DNA from: Neobacillus drentensis
GTDB lineage: Bacteria; Bacillota; Bacilli; Bacillales; Cytobacillaceae
Assembly (NCBI RefSeq): GCF_021560175.1
Contig: NZ_CP091110.1
Coordinates: forward strand, 4,900,501 to 4,964,500
Direction of reading: 5' to 3'
DNA length: 64,000 nucleotides
Below the pieces are notes generated by a model that had not been told where the DNA came from, did not search any database, and was given only the letters and a program-made list of their open reading frames with translations. Both the position numbers and the translations under genes were made by a program. Position 1 is the first letter of the stretch. Each line of letters opens with the position of its first letter. Below, piece by piece: positions 1 to 8,327 of the stretch.

Positions 1-814
1 CTAAATGAGTAATCCCTAAATCTTTGACGTAGGATAAGCCAGTCGCATCACCATCTAGACCTTTTGTGTTCATTTCACCGGCACCTAAATATAGCCCTTT
101 ATGTTTGACACCGCTATAAGGATGAATCGTAAAATCCCGAATATGTGTTTCATAAATAATCGCATCAACTGGGTTTTCTAATGGAGGTATCCCGAGTCTA
201 GGCTTAGCTGTCTTTTCCGGGAGCACAATCACACCCTGCTCCCCATTTGCTGTTACAGCCTTTACATACGGGTCTACAGCCTCTCGCCATTCTTGATTAA
301 CAAGGACCAAAAAGCTATATTGAAAAAACTCCAACTCGCGGTGAAGAGAGACAGACCAAACTCCGTACTCCTCCCGCCTCATCTTGATGATTTCTGAATA
401 TCCATTATCAGATGGGCGTAATTTTAATTTGACCCCTGTCGCTGTTGGTGCCCACAGTTTAAAACAGGTTTGCCCGGCCTGAAAGGTTACCCCGAGGTCA
501 TTCCCTTCATAATAAAATTTTTCATCAAATTGTTCTGTTCGAATCACTGCACCTATTTGTAAATCGGTTTTCCCACCGTACTCATCAAAGATCCAATACA
601 GCTTGCCAAAAGAAATTTCTCCCTCGAACTGGCAAATATATTTAAAGTGTTCCTCAATTTCCGTCTTCTCCACAATGACTAGGGGCGTCTTATCTGAATC
701 CGCTGCCATGTAAAATGTAGTGGATATTCCGTGATGGTATGAATGGGGAAGAAGGATAGTAACGATGTTCATTTCATCTAAGTAAGCAAAAAAATTTCGG
801 TCAGCAGAATTCAT
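1..814 (-). CDS. amyX: Type I pullulanase, N-terminal part (cut by window edge)
   Basis: Partial: 271 codons are open from the ATG at 814 to the window edge, so the C-terminal catalytic barrel lies outside. Pullulanases hydrolyse alpha-1,6 branches of pullulan, starch and glycogen. The visible part has a linker containing FKLWAPTAT (the CBM48/E-set domain typical of debranching enzymes) followed by YETHIRDFTIHP, the entry to the GH13 barrel in AmyX-type enzymes. The start has a good site (GGAGAG about 9 nt upstream) and overlaps the stop of the lipid kinase by 14 bp, so the two are probably co-transcribed. The family is clear, but substrate specificity cannot be judged from this fragment. Confidence 0.85.
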   Translation of the reverse strand, partial: MNSADRNFFAYLDEMNIVTILLPHSYHHGISTTFYMAADSDKTPLVIVEKTEIEEHFKYICQFEGEISFGKLYWIFDEYGGKTDLQIGAVIRTEQFDEKFYYEGNDLGVTFQAGQTCFKLWAPTATGVKLKLRPSDNGYSEIIKMRREEYGVWSVSLHRELEFFQYSFLVLVNQEWREAVDPYVKAVTANGEQGVIVLPEKTAKPRLGIPPLENPVDAIIYETHIRDFTIHPYSGVKHKGLYLGAGEMNTKGLDGDATGLSYVKDLGITHL

Positions 815-1784
815 TCGAATCCCTCTCCTTCAGATCAACTTCTTCCTTCCCGCGACTTCTAGATAACACCTCTAAGGATTTCGCATGAAGGTGAATCGAA
901 AGTGGGGTGTATCCGATATGCTCCCCATCAGCATGAACATACTGTGAATCTGTCGAATAGATGGTTATATTTTTCCCCTTGAATGTTTTCACTTCTTTAA
1001 AATGGGTGTGTCTTCCCCAAAAAACACTCATAAAAACGAATAAAAGTTTCACCCTGGATAGTTGATGAACAATTGTAATATCAAAAAGACCATCATCCGG
1101 GTTGGCATCCGGCGCAATTTTCATGCCGCCGCCGTAGTAAGGCTGGTTAGACACAGTAATAAACCACGTTTGTTCAAATATATGCGTTTTCCCGTCAATT
1201 GATAAATCAAATCTTCCAGTTTTATAAGTAAATACATTTTTTAATAGAAAATAGACATAAACCAGCCTGCCTAATGATATTTTATTTAACAATGCCTTTA
1301 TACGGGATTGATTCACTTGATAGGAGATAATAGCATCCAATCCAGCACCCATATTGTTAATAAAATAGTGTTCCTCCCTATTCGTTAGGCAAACTTTACC
1401 GATATCTATCTGCTTTCCTGGCCGCTTCCGGAGGCGGAGAATGACTGTTAAAGCCTCTTTGGGATCGGCTGGAATTTGAAAACCTCTTGAAAAATCGTTT
1501 CCTGAACCGCCAGGAATAAAACCGAGTGTTATGTTTTTGTCATTTGCAATCCCATTAAGCACTTCATGGATGGTTCCGTCTCCGCCTACTGCAATCATCA
1601 GCTTTTCCTGCTGATCGCTGCAGGCAATTTGTTTAGCAATCGATTTAGCATGACCAGGATATTCGCTAAAAAAAGCTAAAAAGGGTATCTGGTCAGCCAG
1701 CAGTTTGGATTCAACTTTTTTCCATGTTTCTAGACAGGATCCATTACCGGCTTTTGGATTAATAATAAAATATATCTGCTTCAT
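801..1784 (-). CDS. ytlR: Diacylglycerol/lipid kinase family protein (YtlR-like)
   Basis: DAGK_cat-fold lipid kinase of about 327 aa. It starts with the nucleotide-binding strand INPKAGNG and has the GGDGT signature (VGGDGTIHEVLNGIAND) near residue 70; a second motif, GFIPGGSGNDFSRG, follows. Such enzymes phosphorylate a lipid alcohol (diacylglycerol, sphingosine or a similar head group) at the membrane. The substrate is unknown here; the essential DgkB is a separate family member. I prefer the ATG at 1784 (AAAGGTG 6 nt upstream) over the GTG at 1793, which overlaps that ribosome site. It lies 23 nt after thpR and overlaps amyX. Confidence 0.82.
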   Translation of the reverse strand: MKQIYFIINPKAGNGSCLETWKKVESKLLADQIPFLAFFSEYPGHAKSIAKQIACSDQQEKLMIAVGGDGTIHEVLNGIANDKNITLGFIPGGSGNDFSRGFQIPADPKEALTVILRLRKRPGKQIDIGKVCLTNREEHYFINNMGAGLDAIISYQVNQSRIKALLNKISLGRLVYVYFLLKNVFTYKTGRFDLSIDGKTHIFEQTWFITVSNQPYYGGGMKIAPDANPDDGLFDITIVHQLSRVKLLFVFMSVFWGRHTHFKEVKTFKGKNITIYSTDSQYVHADGEHIGYTPLSIHLHAKSLEVLSRSRGKEEVDLKERDSNEFC

Positions 1785-1807
1785 ACAACACACCTTTTAG
1801 TGGAATT

Positions 1808-2377
1808 TCATACTTGCAATGGGAATATGGTTACGGCTTCATATTTTGGGGTTTGGTCAAGATGTGTTTGATAAACAACAACCTCTTCCACTTGAAATTC
1901 AAGTGGTTTCGGCTGTAATTGATCCCAAACATTTAACAACTCTTTTTGAAATCCTTCCTGCCCCTTCCATTTTCTCGCTAACGTGATATGGGGTTTAAAG
2001 GGGCGTGTTTCCAGTTGAAAGCCTGCCCTCTCACATGCTGAAAATACTTTATTTCTAATTGCAACCAGCTCCTCACTGCTTTCTGTATCGGCCCAAAAAA
2101 CCCGAGGAGAATCAACCTTTCCAAATATACCTAGTTTGTTTATTTTTAATGAAAATGCTTCCTCGTTGCTTATGCTCTCTTTTACATAATTTTCAGCAGC
2201 TTTCAGTTTCTCAGGTTCTGCTGATCCTAAGAAAGCTAATGTTATATGTAAGTCCAAATGATGAACCCAGCGGCTAAATGGGATTTTTTCCTGTAAATGA
2301 TCGATATGATTTTTCATGATTCGTTTTGTAGTTTCAGGAATTCTTACAGCAAAGAAAAAATGTGGTCGTTGATTCAT
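1808..2377 (-). CDS. thpR: RNA 2',3'-cyclic phosphodiesterase (2H family)
   Basis: 189 aa, normal length for ThpR/LigT proteins. Two HxTx catalytic motifs are visible: HITLAF near residue 45 and HITLAR near residue 130, separated as in 2H phosphoesterases. The family opens 2',3'-cyclic phosphates on RNA to 2'-phosphates; the physiological RNA is not known. The B. subtilis counterpart is ytlP. The start at 2377 has GAGAGG 5 nt upstream. It is the first gene of a minus-strand group with the lipid kinase and pullulanase, and is divergent from ytkP. Confidence 0.88.
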   Translation of the reverse strand: MNQRPHFFFAVRIPETTKRIMKNHIDHLQEKIPFSRWVHHLDLHITLAFLGSAEPEKLKAAENYVKESISNEEAFSLKINKLGIFGKVDSPRVFWADTESSEELVAIRNKVFSACERAGFQLETRPFKPHITLARKWKGQEGFQKELLNVWDQLQPKPLEFQVEEVVVYQTHLDQTPKYEAVTIFPLQV

Positions 2378-2532
2378 ATAAACCTCTCAGTCCTTTTTTT
2401 AATTTTAGTCTATTTTCTCCCAATTGTATCTACAATCAAACAGTCTCATAGGCGATATTTTTTACATTTAGTATTCTTTTCATTTATCATGGAATTAGGA
2501 ATTCTTAAAATAACTAAAGAAGGGGTAGCCCA

Positions 2533-3456
2533 ATGAGAGTAGTGGACAATATAGCTGAATTGATTGGAGAAACGCCGCTGGTAAAACTGAATCGGGTCGC
2601 TCCTGAAGAAGGGGCTTCCGTTTATTTGAAATTGGAATTTTACAACCCCAGCAAAAGCGTAAAGGACCGTGCGGCCTATAATATGATTATTGAGGCAGAA
2701 AAAAGCGGAGAATTAAAAAAAGGCTCCACGATCATTGAACCAACGAGCGGCAACACAGGTATTGGAATCGCCATGAATGCTGCTGCTAGAGGTTATCAAG
2801 CGATTATTGTGATGCCTGATACGATGACAAAGGAACGGATTAGCTTACTCGCCGCATACGGAGCAAAAGTAATTCTAACCCCTGGAGATGAAAAAATGCC
2901 AGGAGCCATTAAGAAAGCCCTAGAATTAGCAAAAGAGATCCCTAATAGTTTTGTCCCAATGCAATTTGAGAATCAAGCAAACCCGGATGCTCATAGACAT
3001 TCTACTGCTGTTGAGATTATCGAAGCCATGAATGAAATCGGCAAACCACTATCAGCTTTCGTTGCAACAGCTGGAACCGGAGGAACCATCACGGGAACAG
3101 GAGAAACTTTAAAAGACTATTATCAAGGATTATCTGTCCATGTGGTCGAACCAAAGGGTTCTCCAGTTCTGTCAGGCGGCAAACCCGGTAAACACAAACT
3201 AGTTGGTACAAGCCCTGGATTCATACCTAAAATTCTTAATGAAGAAGTTTATGATGAAATCCATCCAATTACAGATGAGGATGCTTATGAGATTACAAGA
3301 AGATTGGCTAGAGAGGAAGGAATTTTGGTTGGTCCCTCTTCCGGGGCAGCTTGTTTTGCGGCGATCGAGGTTGCAAAACGCCTTTCTAAGGATGAGGTCG
3401 TTGTCTGTATTGCCTGTGACACCGGGGAAAGATATCTTTCAAGTGATCTATTCTAA
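2533..3456 (+). CDS. ytkP: PLP-dependent cysteine synthase family protein (YtkP-like)
   Basis: 307 aa, fold-type II PLP enzyme of the O-acetylserine sulfhydrylase/cystathionine beta-synthase group. The PLP lysine is K44 in SKSVKDRAAYN. The substrate loop EPTSGNTGIGIA and the phosphate-binding loop TAGTGGTITGTG follow, and GPSSGAA lies near the C-terminus. Likely reaction: beta-replacement on O-acetyl-serine with sulfide or a related nucleophile. In B. subtilis CysK is the main enzyme and YtkP is a poorly characterised paralogue, so the substrate is uncertain. The ATG at 2533 is preceded by AGAAGGGG. It stands alone, divergent from thpR. Confidence 0.85.
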   Translation: MRVVDNIAELIGETPLVKLNRVAPEEGASVYLKLEFYNPSKSVKDRAAYNMIIEAEKSGELKKGSTIIEPTSGNTGIGIAMNAAARGYQAIIVMPDTMTKERISLLAAYGAKVILTPGDEKMPGAIKKALELAKEIPNSFVPMQFENQANPDAHRHSTAVEIIEAMNEIGKPLSAFVATAGTGGTITGTGETLKDYYQGLSVHVVEPKGSPVLSGGKPGKHKLVGTSPGFIPKILNEEVYDEIHPITDEDAYEITRRLAREEGILVGPSSGAACFAAIEVAKRLSKDEVVVCIACDTGERYLSSDLF

Positions 3457-3847
3457 TTGTTACTATACACACTATGTAACCCAAAGCGATTTATGCAAAA
3501 AGACATTTTTAACTAAAAATTCAAACAATTTATCATAAACCAAGGACCTCCGCCCATACTCTATAGTATGAAATAATTTAGGAGGCGGTATAAACAGACA
3601 ATTACCATTAATTACCGAGGTTTCTTTTGTATTCTTTACTATATTGGTAGAAATTTTCTGAAATTATGGGTACAATAAGGTTAGATGTATGACATCTAGG
3701 TATCTACTGTATCCATTGTTACATTCCAATTAAAGGAGATGTCCGCGCGGAAAAGAAACTACATATTTCTTGAAGAGTAATCTTCAAATAGGCTGTCGGT
3801 AGCTGGATTAAGCCATAGGTTTGAAATTTAGGATAGGGAGTGGTTCT
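3457..3847. other. Intergenic region with two hairpins and a tiny possible ORF
   Basis: 391 bp without a recognisable gene. A perfect short hairpin (CATAC ... GTATG) lies near 3554-3569. At 3741 ATG opens a 13-codon frame (MSARKRNYIFLEE) that directly abuts an AAAGGAG sequence, too close for normal initiation; its end forms a 7-bp hairpin (TTGAAGA/TCTTCAA). This may be the leader of the downstream ytzE-like gene. Nothing else is visible. Confidence 0.35.
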
Positions 3848-4069
3848 TTGAAACCTTCAACTAACCGGATGTTAAACCGCATCAAATGTATCTACATGTT
3901 TATTCGAAACAACGGCACTGTCACGACCCAAGAACTTGTAGAGGAATTTGGTATCACTCCTCGCACCATACAACGAGATTTAAATGTCTTAGCCTATAAT
4001 GACTTGGTCATTAGCCCAAGCCGCGGAAAATGGACTACAACACAAAAGAAAGTAAAGATGACATCTTAA
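3848..4069 (+). CDS. ytzE: Small DeoR-type HTH protein (YtzE-like)
   Basis: 73 aa from the TTG at 3848, which has GGGAGTGG just upstream; a TTG at 3821 gives a 9-residue longer product but has a weak site. The whole protein is one winged helix-turn-helix: NNGTVTTQELVEEFGITPRTIQRDLNVL is the DeoR N-terminal DNA-binding domain, with no sugar-phosphate-sensing C-terminal domain. It is therefore probably a DNA-binding protein without its own effector domain. The B. subtilis YtzE is of the same size and position. Its targets are unknown; the adjacent permease is a candidate. A strong terminator follows. Confidence 0.8.
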   Translation: MKPSTNRMLNRIKCIYMFIRNNGTVTTQELVEEFGITPRTIQRDLNVLAYNDLVISPSRGKWTTTQKKVKMTS

Positions 4070-4100
4070 TTGTAAAATAAAATTAAACAATCTGCATAAC

Positions 4101-4130
4101 AAAGCATGCGATTTTATCGCATGCTTTTTA
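4101..4130 (+). terminator. Rho-independent terminator after ytzE
   Basis: Inverted repeat GCATGCG ... CGCATGC with a 7-nt loop, followed by a T run. Confidence 0.85.
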
Positions 4131-4234
4131 CTGTTTAAAACCAAATGGGGACGAAACGCAAAGCGAAGCACCACAGGGCGCTGGAATTGATTCGAACTCA
4201 CTTATCCCCCCTACAATTAAATCTTCTATTCTAT

Positions 4235-4305
4235 TTGACAGGTATAATAATTATGATATATTAGTATAGAAAATCGCTTTAACGCTTAAAAGCGTCTAAG
4301 TAAAA
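4235..4305 (+). promoter_or_regulatory. Promoter and leader hairpin of the amino acid permease
   Basis: TTGACA at 4235-4240 followed after 16-17 nt by TATATT/ATATTA makes a sigma-A promoter. About 20 nt downstream lies a perfect hairpin ACGCTT-AA-AAGCGT (about 4280-4293), placed before the permease ribosome site. It could be an operator or a leader structure; there is no T run, so it is not a terminator. Confidence 0.55.
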
Positions 4306-4326
4306 AAGAAAAAGTAGGTACCTAAT

Positions 4327-5676
4327 ATGAAAAATAATCAGCAGCAAAATTTAAAAAAGGGGCTTCTGCCAAGGCATGTCCAGTTTATTGCCCTTGCGGG
4401 GATGATCGGGACAGGTATTTTTAAAGGCAGTTCCGATACCTTAAATATAGCCGGACCAAGCGTAATTGTAGCCTATTTAATCGGTGGGTTATTATTATTT
4501 ATAATCATGGCAGCACTAGGGGAAATGGCACTTGCTTTCCCAAACTTAAATGTACAGCATTTAGTTAACAAAGCTTTTGGATTCCAAGTTTCCTACCTTG
4601 TTGGATGGCTATACTGGATTAATTGGATTTTAGTCACCATTGTTGAATTATTAGCAGCGGGAAGTTTTCTACAATTTTGGTTTCCGTCTGTTCCATTATG
4701 GCTTCTCAGCTTTCTATGTGCGATTGTCATCGTTGGCATTAATTTATTCCAAGTAAAATACTATGGTGAACTTGAGTTTTGGTTTGCCGGAATTAAAATA
4801 ATTGCTCTGATCGCCTTTATTATCCTAGGATTTTTACTTCTCTTAGGTTTAATTCCAAGCAATATTCACGATCCACTTTCAAACTATACTGGGCACGGCG
4901 GTCTTTTTCCACACGGACTGGGTGGAACCTTTAATGCCTTTTTAGTCGTAATGTTTTCCTATGGCGGGGCTGAATTGATTGGAGTCGCTGTTACTGAAAC
5001 AAAAGATGCTGAACGCGTCTTGCCTAAAATTATTAAAGGTGCTGTTTGGCGCGTCATCATTTTTTATGTTTTGCCGATTCTAATTATTTGCGGCATGATG
5101 CCTTGGAACAAAGTGAACGGTCAAGACAGTCCATTTGTTCAGGTTTTTAGTAGTACAGGCTTACCTGGAGCTGCCCACATCATGAACTTTGTGCTATTAA
5201 CTGCTGTCCTTTCCGCAGCTAATTCCGGTATCTACGCTACATCGAGAACCTTGCATTCTATGGCTCAAAGTGAGGTTGCACCTAAAGTCCTTGCAAAGGT
5301 TTCCTCAAAGGGTATACCGATTATTGGGATTATGATAACAAGTGTTTGTATTTTGGTTGGTGTTTATCTAGCTTATTTGACTCCAAGCCAAGTCATTGGC
5401 TACCTCATGACCATTCCTGGGTTTACGGTCATGATTATTTGGATAAGTATTTGTGCAGCCCAGTTAAAATTAAGACCGCATTACAACAATAAACCAGCAT
5501 TTAAAGTGAAGTGGTTCCCTTTTACCACAATCTTTGCACTCCTATCATTAAGCATCATTTTCATTGGATTTTTATTTAATGCCAATAATTTGATTGGAAC
5601 ATGCGTTAGTATTGGAACGATTGTCCTCCTAATCATCCTGTCATTTATTAATAAGAAACCGAATAGTAACAAATAA
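4327..5676 (+). CDS. ytnA: APC-family amino acid permease
   Basis: 449 aa, 12 predicted membrane helices. The N-terminus carries the amino acid transporter signature LPRHVQFIALAGMIGTGIFKGSSD, and TM6 has SYGGAELIGVAVTETKDAERVLPK as in the AAT (lysine/proline/aromatic permease) branch. It should import an amino acid with protons across the cytoplasmic membrane; the substrate cannot be read from the sequence. Position and family match B. subtilis ytnA. It is monocistronic, ending in a bidirectional terminator shared with the convergent arsR-type gene. Confidence 0.85.
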   Translation: MKNNQQQNLKKGLLPRHVQFIALAGMIGTGIFKGSSDTLNIAGPSVIVAYLIGGLLLFIIMAALGEMALAFPNLNVQHLVNKAFGFQVSYLVGWLYWINWILVTIVELLAAGSFLQFWFPSVPLWLLSFLCAIVIVGINLFQVKYYGELEFWFAGIKIIALIAFIILGFLLLLGLIPSNIHDPLSNYTGHGGLFPHGLGGTFNAFLVVMFSYGGAELIGVAVTETKDAERVLPKIIKGAVWRVIIFYVLPILIICGMMPWNKVNGQDSPFVQVFSSTGLPGAAHIMNFVLLTAVLSAANSGIYATSRTLHSMAQSEVAPKVLAKVSSKGIPIIGIMITSVCILVGVYLAYLTPSQVIGYLMTIPGFTVMIIWISICAAQLKLRPHYNNKPAFKVKWFPFTTIFALLSLSIIFIGFLFNANNLIGTCVSIGTIVLLIILSFINKKPNSNK

Positions 5677-5713
5677 CGATTGTATGCAGCTTTCAAAAAC
5701 GGAAGCAATAATA

Positions 5714-5760
5714 AAAAAACAAGCAGGGATAGCCAGTTGGTTATCCCTGCTTGTTTTTTT
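5714..5760. terminator. Bidirectional terminator between the permease and the ArsR-type gene
   Basis: Long hairpin AAGCAGGGATA ... TATCCCTGCTT flanked by A and T runs. It overlaps the stop codon of the minus-strand regulator. Confidence 0.9.
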
Positions 5761-6103
5761 ATTGTTCATTTTCTGAATTTGAATCATTCGATTCTAAAAA
5801 ACGCCCTAGTGCACCCAGTTTATTTTCCCAAAACAACTCGAAATATTGGAGCCAGTCTTTTAGTTCAATCAAAGGTGATGCTTCAAGCTTGTACCTAGTT
5901 TCCCTGCCGACCTTCCGCTCCTTAACTAAACCTGCCTCAGATAGTACTCTCAGATGCTTCGAAACAGCAGTCCGGGTAATCGGAAAATGCTTACAAATCG
6001 CGGTAACTGGCATTTCTTGGTTACTAAGAAGTTTCAAAAGACTTCGGCGGGTAGGATCAGCAATCGCTTGAAAGACGTCATGTTTTGCTAAGGGAGCAGC
6101 CAT
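5759..6103 (-). CDS. ArsR-family winged-helix regulator
   Basis: 114 aa with an ArsR/SmtB-type helix-turn-helix: VFQAIADPTRRSLLKLLSN at the start, recognition helix region TRTAVSKHLRVLSEAGLV, then a beta-wing KVGRETRYKL. There are no metal-binding cysteine clusters; this is the subgroup commonly paired with AHSA1/SRPBCC proteins (often called SdpR-like). The ATG directly follows the stop of the AHSA1 gene (TAAATG), indicating translational coupling and a two-gene operon. It probably autoregulates; the ligand is unknown. Confidence 0.85.
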   Translation of the reverse strand: MAAPLAKHDVFQAIADPTRRSLLKLLSNQEMPVTAICKHFPITRTAVSKHLRVLSEAGLVKERKVGRETRYKLEASPLIELKDWLQYFELFWENKLGALGRFLESNDSNSENEQ

Positions 6104-6529
6104 TTATGCCTCAACATACGCTTGGAGTTTTTTCACAAGACCGCCCCAGCCTTTGTTCATGTTGTCACGAATCGGTGTATGCGGCGCACCAAATTCAGTA
6201 ACTTTTTTACTATCCCATCCGCCATGGATTAACGTTAACTCTGTTTGCTTCTTCACTTCTTTCAATTCAAATGTTAAGGTCCAGTCTTTTCCCCAATTAA
6301 AAGAAAGACGGTTTGGCGGGTCTACCTGTGTTACCTTACATGGTGACATACCAAATTGACCTGCATTTATATGAAACTCATGACCTTCTATAGGCTGAAG
6401 ATCGTTCGGCATAAACCAAGCACTTAGCCCCTCTGCTGTTGCAACTGCATCCCAAACTTTAGCAATTGGTGCATTATAAACGACAGTATATTTAATATCC
6501 TCTAATGTTGCTTGTGATTGATTTTCCAC
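6104..6529 (-). CDS. SRPBCC/AHSA1-domain protein
   Basis: 141 aa, one START-like ligand-binding domain: YTVVYNAPIAKVWDAVATAEGLSAWFMPND at the N-terminus and NKGWGGLVKKLQAYVEA at the C-terminal helix, typical of AHSA1 proteins. It starts at a GTG (6527-6529) with GGAGGG 8 nt upstream. The family binds hydrophobic small molecules or assists Hsp90-type chaperones in eukaryotes; the bacterial role is mostly unknown. It is the first gene of an operon with the ArsR-type regulator, an arrangement frequent in Bacilli. Confidence 0.85.
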   Translation of the reverse strand: MENQSQATLEDIKYTVVYNAPIAKVWDAVATAEGLSAWFMPNDLQPIEGHEFHINAGQFGMSPCKVTQVDPPNRLSFNWGKDWTLTFELKEVKKQTELTLIHGGWDSKKVTEFGAPHTPIRDNMNKGWGGLVKKLQAYVEA

Positions 6530-6611
6530 TGGGTACCCTCCTCACTTGTCTTCCAATTACGTTCGTATTGTAACTATATAACACCTTTTGGTTTCATGTC
6601 AAACATTTATA

Positions 6612-6637
6612 AAAAGAGCCCACGTATTGAGCTCTAA
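6612..6637 (-). terminator. Terminator of speD
   Basis: On the minus strand AGAGCTC ... GGGCTCT (7 bp, one G-U) followed by TTTTTATA. Confidence 0.65.
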
Positions 6638-7443
6638 ACAATATTTTTCCCATAAAAGATTTCATCCATCTCTATCTTTAATCTCTTTGTTATTTCAATA
6701 TGTTCATCTGGTGTTAGCCTTTCTTTGGTATAACCAAATAAATAGTTATTGAGATCGAATTCTCTCAGTTTGCATTTTGTGTGAAAGATATTCTCTTGAT
6801 AAACATTGACGTCTATCATATCAAAAAGTTCTCCGACATCTTCAGGAATATAATTTTGAATAGAGTTTATTTCATGATCAATAAAGAGTTTGTGGCCGCT
6901 TTTGTCCCTAGTAAAGCCGCGGACTCGGTAATCAATGGTCATTACATCTGTTTCGAATGATCGAATTAAATAGTGGAGCGCCTTTAGAGGAGAAATTTCA
7001 CCACAGGTTGAAACATCAATATCTGCACGAAATGTACTAATTCCCTCATCTGGATGAAATTCCGGGTATGTATGGACCGTGATATGACTTTTGTCTAATT
7101 GCATGACCACTGATTCGGGAAGCGGTCCTGGTGACTCTTCAAAGGATTCTGAAGGAACATCATGTGTTACCGGTCCTTCTGATACTAATAAGGTTACACT
7201 TGCCCCTGCCGGTTCAAAATCCTGACTGGCCACATTTAATACGTGGGCACCTATTATATCTGCGACATGTTTTAATATCTTTTGCAGTCTATCTGCACTA
7301 TATTGTTCATCAATATAGTTTAAATAGGCTTCCCGTTCCGCTCTTGTTCTTGTAAAGCAAATATCATACATATTAAAGCTTAAAGACTTGGTAAGGTTGT
7401 TGAAGCCGTGCAGTTCTATTGCCTGCTCGTGTGTTAGTTTCAT
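6634..7443 (-). CDS. speD: S-adenosylmethionine decarboxylase proenzyme, long E. coli type
   Basis: 269 aa. It decarboxylates SAM to the aminopropyl donor for spermidine synthesis. The proenzyme cleaves itself before the serine of [12 protein letters not shown] (Ser119) to generate the pyruvoyl group; the motif [22 protein letters not shown] contains the catalytic cysteine, and [29 protein letters not shown] follows. Length and sequence fit the class 1A enzyme of enterobacteria (E. coli SpeD, about 264 aa) rather than the 120-130 aa Bacillus SpeD. No spermidine synthase gene is adjacent. It has its own terminator and upstream spacer and stands alone. Confidence 0.92.
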   Translation of the reverse strand: MKLTHEQAIELHGFNNLTKSLSFNMYDICFTRTRAEREAYLNYIDEQYSADRLQKILKHVADIIGAHVLNVASQDFEPAGASVTLLVSEGPVTHDVPSESFEESPGPLPESVVMQLDKSHITVHTYPEFHPDEGISTFRADIDVSTCGEISPLKALHYLIRSFETDVMTIDYRVRGFTRDKSGHKLFIDHEINSIQNYIPEDVGELFDMIDVNVYQENIFHTKCKLREFDLNNYLFGYTKERLTPDEHIEITKRLKIEMDEIFYGKNIV

Positions 7444-7566
7444 GAAAGGTTCCCCCTTAGTAACACTTCTTTACTGCGTATTTATCTGTATGGTACCCAT
7501 TTTTATACTACGTTACTTATTATTTGAGAAGAATCCACTAGGAACAGAATAAATCAACCATCCTTA

Positions 7567-7612
7567 CAAAAAACACAAAAAGCAGCTAAATTAGCTGCTT
7601 TTTGTGTTTATT
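7567..7612. terminator. Terminator after the pseudouridine synthase gene
   Basis: Hairpin AAAAAGCAGCTAA/TTAGCTGCTTTTT with extended A/T flanks. It works in either direction but serves the minus-strand gene. Confidence 0.9.
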
Positions 7613-8327
7613 TCACTTGGTACTCTCGCAATAACTCCACTTCTTCATCTGTTAATTCTCGATATTCCCCGAGTTCCAAGGTTTCATCTAAAGGGAGCGG
7701 CCCCATAGAAATCCGTTTCAAGTACACAACCCTTTTCCCTACGGCCTCAAACATTCTCTTGACTTGATGAAACTTACCTTCTGTAATCGTTAGCTCAATA
7801 TCAGAGCGGATACCTGATTTTATGATTTTCAATTCACCAGGCTTAGTTTCATACCCGTCATCAAGAGTGACTCCTTTGGCAAACGCCTTGATATCCTCTT
7901 CGGTTACTTCGCGGTCAATCACCGCAAAGTATGTTTTCGGGACATGCTTCTTTGGTGATAGTAATTTATGCGCTAATTGACCATCATTGGTAATCAGCAA
8001 TAATCCCTCTGTATCCTTGTCCAATCTCCCAACCGGAAAAGGCTCATATACCTGATCCTCAAGCTCCAACAGGTCAATAACGGTCTCAGCCGAGTTATCT
8101 TCTGTAGCGGATAACACACCAGGAGGCTTGTTCATCATTAAATAGATAAATTCTTTGTATTCAATCACTTCACCATTGAAGGTCACCGTTTGGCTTTTTT
8201 CATCAACATGTTGTTTCGGATCCTTAACGATCACATCATCGACTCTAACGGCACCGCTTTTTAATATCTGCTTTACTTCTTTTCGGCTGCCGTAGCCAAG
8301 GTTTGCTAACATCTTATCAATTCTCAA
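7608..8327 (-). CDS. RsuA-family 16S rRNA pseudouridine synthase (YtzG-like)
   Basis: 239 aa from the TTG at 8327, which has AAAGGAGG 7 nt upstream; the longer upstream frame overlaps murJ and has no site. Domains: an S4 RNA-binding domain (MRIDKMLANLGYGSRKEVKQ) at residues 1-60, then a RsuA/RluB-type pseudouridine synthase domain with the catalytic Asp in GRLDKDTEGLLLITNDG. It converts uridine to pseudouridine in rRNA, most likely small subunit. It overlaps the stop of murJ by 11 bp, so the two genes form an operon. Confidence 0.88.
   Translation of the reverse strand: MRIDKMLANLGYGSRKEVKQILKSGAVRVDDVIVKDPKQHVDEKSQTVTFNGEVIEYKEFIYLMMNKPPGVLSATEDNSAETVIDLLELEDQVYEPFPVGRLDKDTEGLLLITNDGQLAHKLLSPKKHVPKTYFAVIDREVTEEDIKAFAKGVTLDDGYETKPGELKIIKSGIRSDIELTITEGKFHQVKRMFEAVGKRVVYLKRISMGPLPLDETLELGEYRELTDEEVELLREYQVK

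Noticed and set aside
2297..2536. 79-aa frame overlapping thpR and the ytkP upstream region
   Set aside because: Mostly antisense to thpR, hydrophobic by composition only, and no ribosome site; ytkP starts at its end.
4140..4200. Similarity to the family 2 repeat (GGGCGCTGGAATTGATTCG)
   Set aside because: Only about a dozen bases match and the rest of the element is missing.
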